Shown piece by piece: positions 23,081 through 23,716 of a DNA stretch of 23,716 nucleotides. The notes under the pieces were generated by a model. The model was not told the origin of the DNA and did no database searches. It saw only the letters and a list, made by a program, of their open reading frames with translations. Position 1 is the first letter of the stretch. Each line of letters opens with the position of its first letter. The translations under genes were made by a program, and so were the position numbers. This DNA is from Poindextera sp035604135 (GTDB lineage Bacteria > Pseudomonadota > Alphaproteobacteria > Caulobacterales > Caulobacteraceae), in contig DATNJB010000018.1 of assembly GCA_035604135.1 (NCBI GenBank), positions 1-23,716 on the forward strand, read 5' to 3'.

Positions 23081-23263
23081 ATGTCCCGCAAACTGATCGC
23101 CGCGCTCGCGCTCTGCACCGTCTTCATCGGCGGAACGGCGATGGCCGATAGTCACCACGACCACGTCCGCCGCATCCACCACCCGATCATCGTCCATCAC
23201 CCGCGCGGCCATAGCCACGGCCACAACCACCACCCCACCGGCCGCCGCTCGCACGGCCACTAG
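23081..23263 (+). CDS. His-rich exported mini-protein 2
   Basis: A 60-residue protein with an ATG at 23081 and AAGGAG about nine bases upstream. The Sec signal MSRKLIAALALCTVFIGGTAMA is followed by a 38-residue mature peptide with about 14 histidines (SHHDHVRRIHHPIIVHHPRG, HSHGHNHHPTGRRSHGH). The HxH and HxHxH spacings are typical of metal-binding tails. It shares the upstream leader and overall plan with mini-protein 1 and is probably its paralogue, though with more His and less Arg. No function is established. A perfect 10-bp hairpin follows at 23277-23303. Confidence 0.75.
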   Translation: MSRKLIAALALCTVFIGGTAMADSHHDHVRRIHHPIIVHHPRGHSHGHNHHPTGRRSHGH

Positions 23264-23276
23264 ACTGGTCGCGCCG

Positions 23277-23303
23277 TCCCTCCGCGCCCGAGCCGCGGAG
23301 GGA
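23277..23303 (+). terminator. Hairpin after the second His-rich peptide gene
   Basis: TCCCTCCGCG (23277-23286) pairs exactly with CGCGGAGGGA (23294-23303) around a 7-nt loop. It begins 14 bp past the stop codon. No T-run follows, so it may be a rho-independent-like terminator of reduced strength or a 3' stabiliser. Confidence 0.6.
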
Positions 23304-23441
23304 GGAGTAGCCGGCGAACCATCATCGCCGCCGCCCGCGGCGTCTCCTTCGTGGAAGACTTTCGACGCGCTTGCTGCTGTCGCATTCGGGCGGTCCTATG
23401 CGTTCTTAGTGGGCGTAAGCGCCTAGCAAGGAGGACCCGCC

Positions 23442-23716
23442 ATGGCCGCACGTTTCATGTGGTACGAGCTGCAGACCACCGACGCCCCCGCGGCCGAGGG
23501 GTTCTACAAGGCCGTCGTCGGCTGGACGACGGACAAGATGGGCGAGGGGCCACTCACCTACACCCTCTTCAACGCCGGCAAGGGCGGCGTGGGGGGCATG
23601 CCGATCCTCGACGCCGCGGACGTCGCCGCCGGCCCGCTGTGGATGGGCTACATCGGCGTCGACGACGTCGACGCCTACGCTGGGAAGGTGACGGCGGCCG
23701 GCGGCGCCATCCACAT
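23442..23716 (+). CDS. VOC-family (glyoxalase/bleomycin resistance) protein, 3' end outside window
   Basis: The frame opens at ATG 23442, seven bases after AAGGAGG (23428-23434), and stays open to the edge. MAARFMWYELQTTDAPAAEGFYKAVVGW is the first beta-alpha-beta unit of a VOC domain: W.EL.T.D...A..FY..V.GW. The following GPLTYTLFNAGKGGVGGMP continues the metal-binding-type beta sheet. Such proteins are often annotated as VOC family or glyoxalase superfamily. The catalytic function cannot be assigned from 91 residues. It is a separate transcription unit, downstream of the His-rich pair. Confidence 0.88.
   Translation, partial: MAARFMWYELQTTDAPAAEGFYKAVVGWTTDKMGEGPLTYTLFNAGKGGVGGMPILDAADVAAGPLWMGYIGVDDVDAYAGKVTAAGGAIH

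Overview
The window is a GC-rich alphaproteobacterial chromosome segment. Gene order and protein character point to Caulobacteraceae, probably Phenylobacterium or a close relative of Caulobacter. The main grounds are the ddl-ftsQ-ftsA-ftsZ-lpxC-bamD-recN-ligA order, a TTAA-N7-TTAA (CtrA-type) box with three GANTC sites upstream of ftsZ, and very high GC at third codon positions. The genus is an inference from memory of related proteins; no search was run.

Region 1 (1-11722) is a conserved core block on the + strand. After the end of a cytochrome P450 and a small minus-strand gene come ddl (D-Ala-D-Ala for peptidoglycan), ftsQ, ftsA and ftsZ (divisome), lpxC (first committed step of lipid A), bamD (outer-membrane protein assembly lipoprotein), recN (SMC-like DNA repair) and ligA (NAD-dependent DNA ligase). 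The bamD 3' end appears to carry a one-base frameshift. A perfect 25-bp inverted repeat built of 9-mers lies between recN and ligA.

Region 2 (11723-18166) holds an Ldh_2-family dehydrogenase (-), a three-gene + strand operon (membrane protein, ECF sigma factor, short membrane protein that may be its anti-sigma factor), and a minus-strand series: Xaa-Pro aminopeptidase, a membrane-anchored peroxiredoxin-like protein and prmA. Just upstream of prmA, on the opposite strand, is the start-less 3' end of an Hsp20 small heat-shock gene.

Region 3 (18382-23716) is accessory in character: many small exported proteins (a YQGP/YNQGP-repeat protein, a DUF3617-like lipoprotein, a periplasmic protein, two His-rich mini-proteins), a glutathione peroxidase, a BLUF blue-light sensor, a conserved small cytoplasmic protein and the start of a VOC-family protein. 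It contains two full copies and one half copy of a ~170-bp palindromic (BIME-like) intergenic repeat. The repeat's hairpin stems differ in sequence but keep their pairing. A solo terminal hairpin lies at 16329-16353.

No tRNA, rRNA, CRISPR array, transposase or phage gene was seen. The signals most worth following up are the covarying repeat family, the ftsZ control region, the paired His-rich exported peptides, the sigma-factor operon and the two gene-decay signatures (bamD, hsp20).
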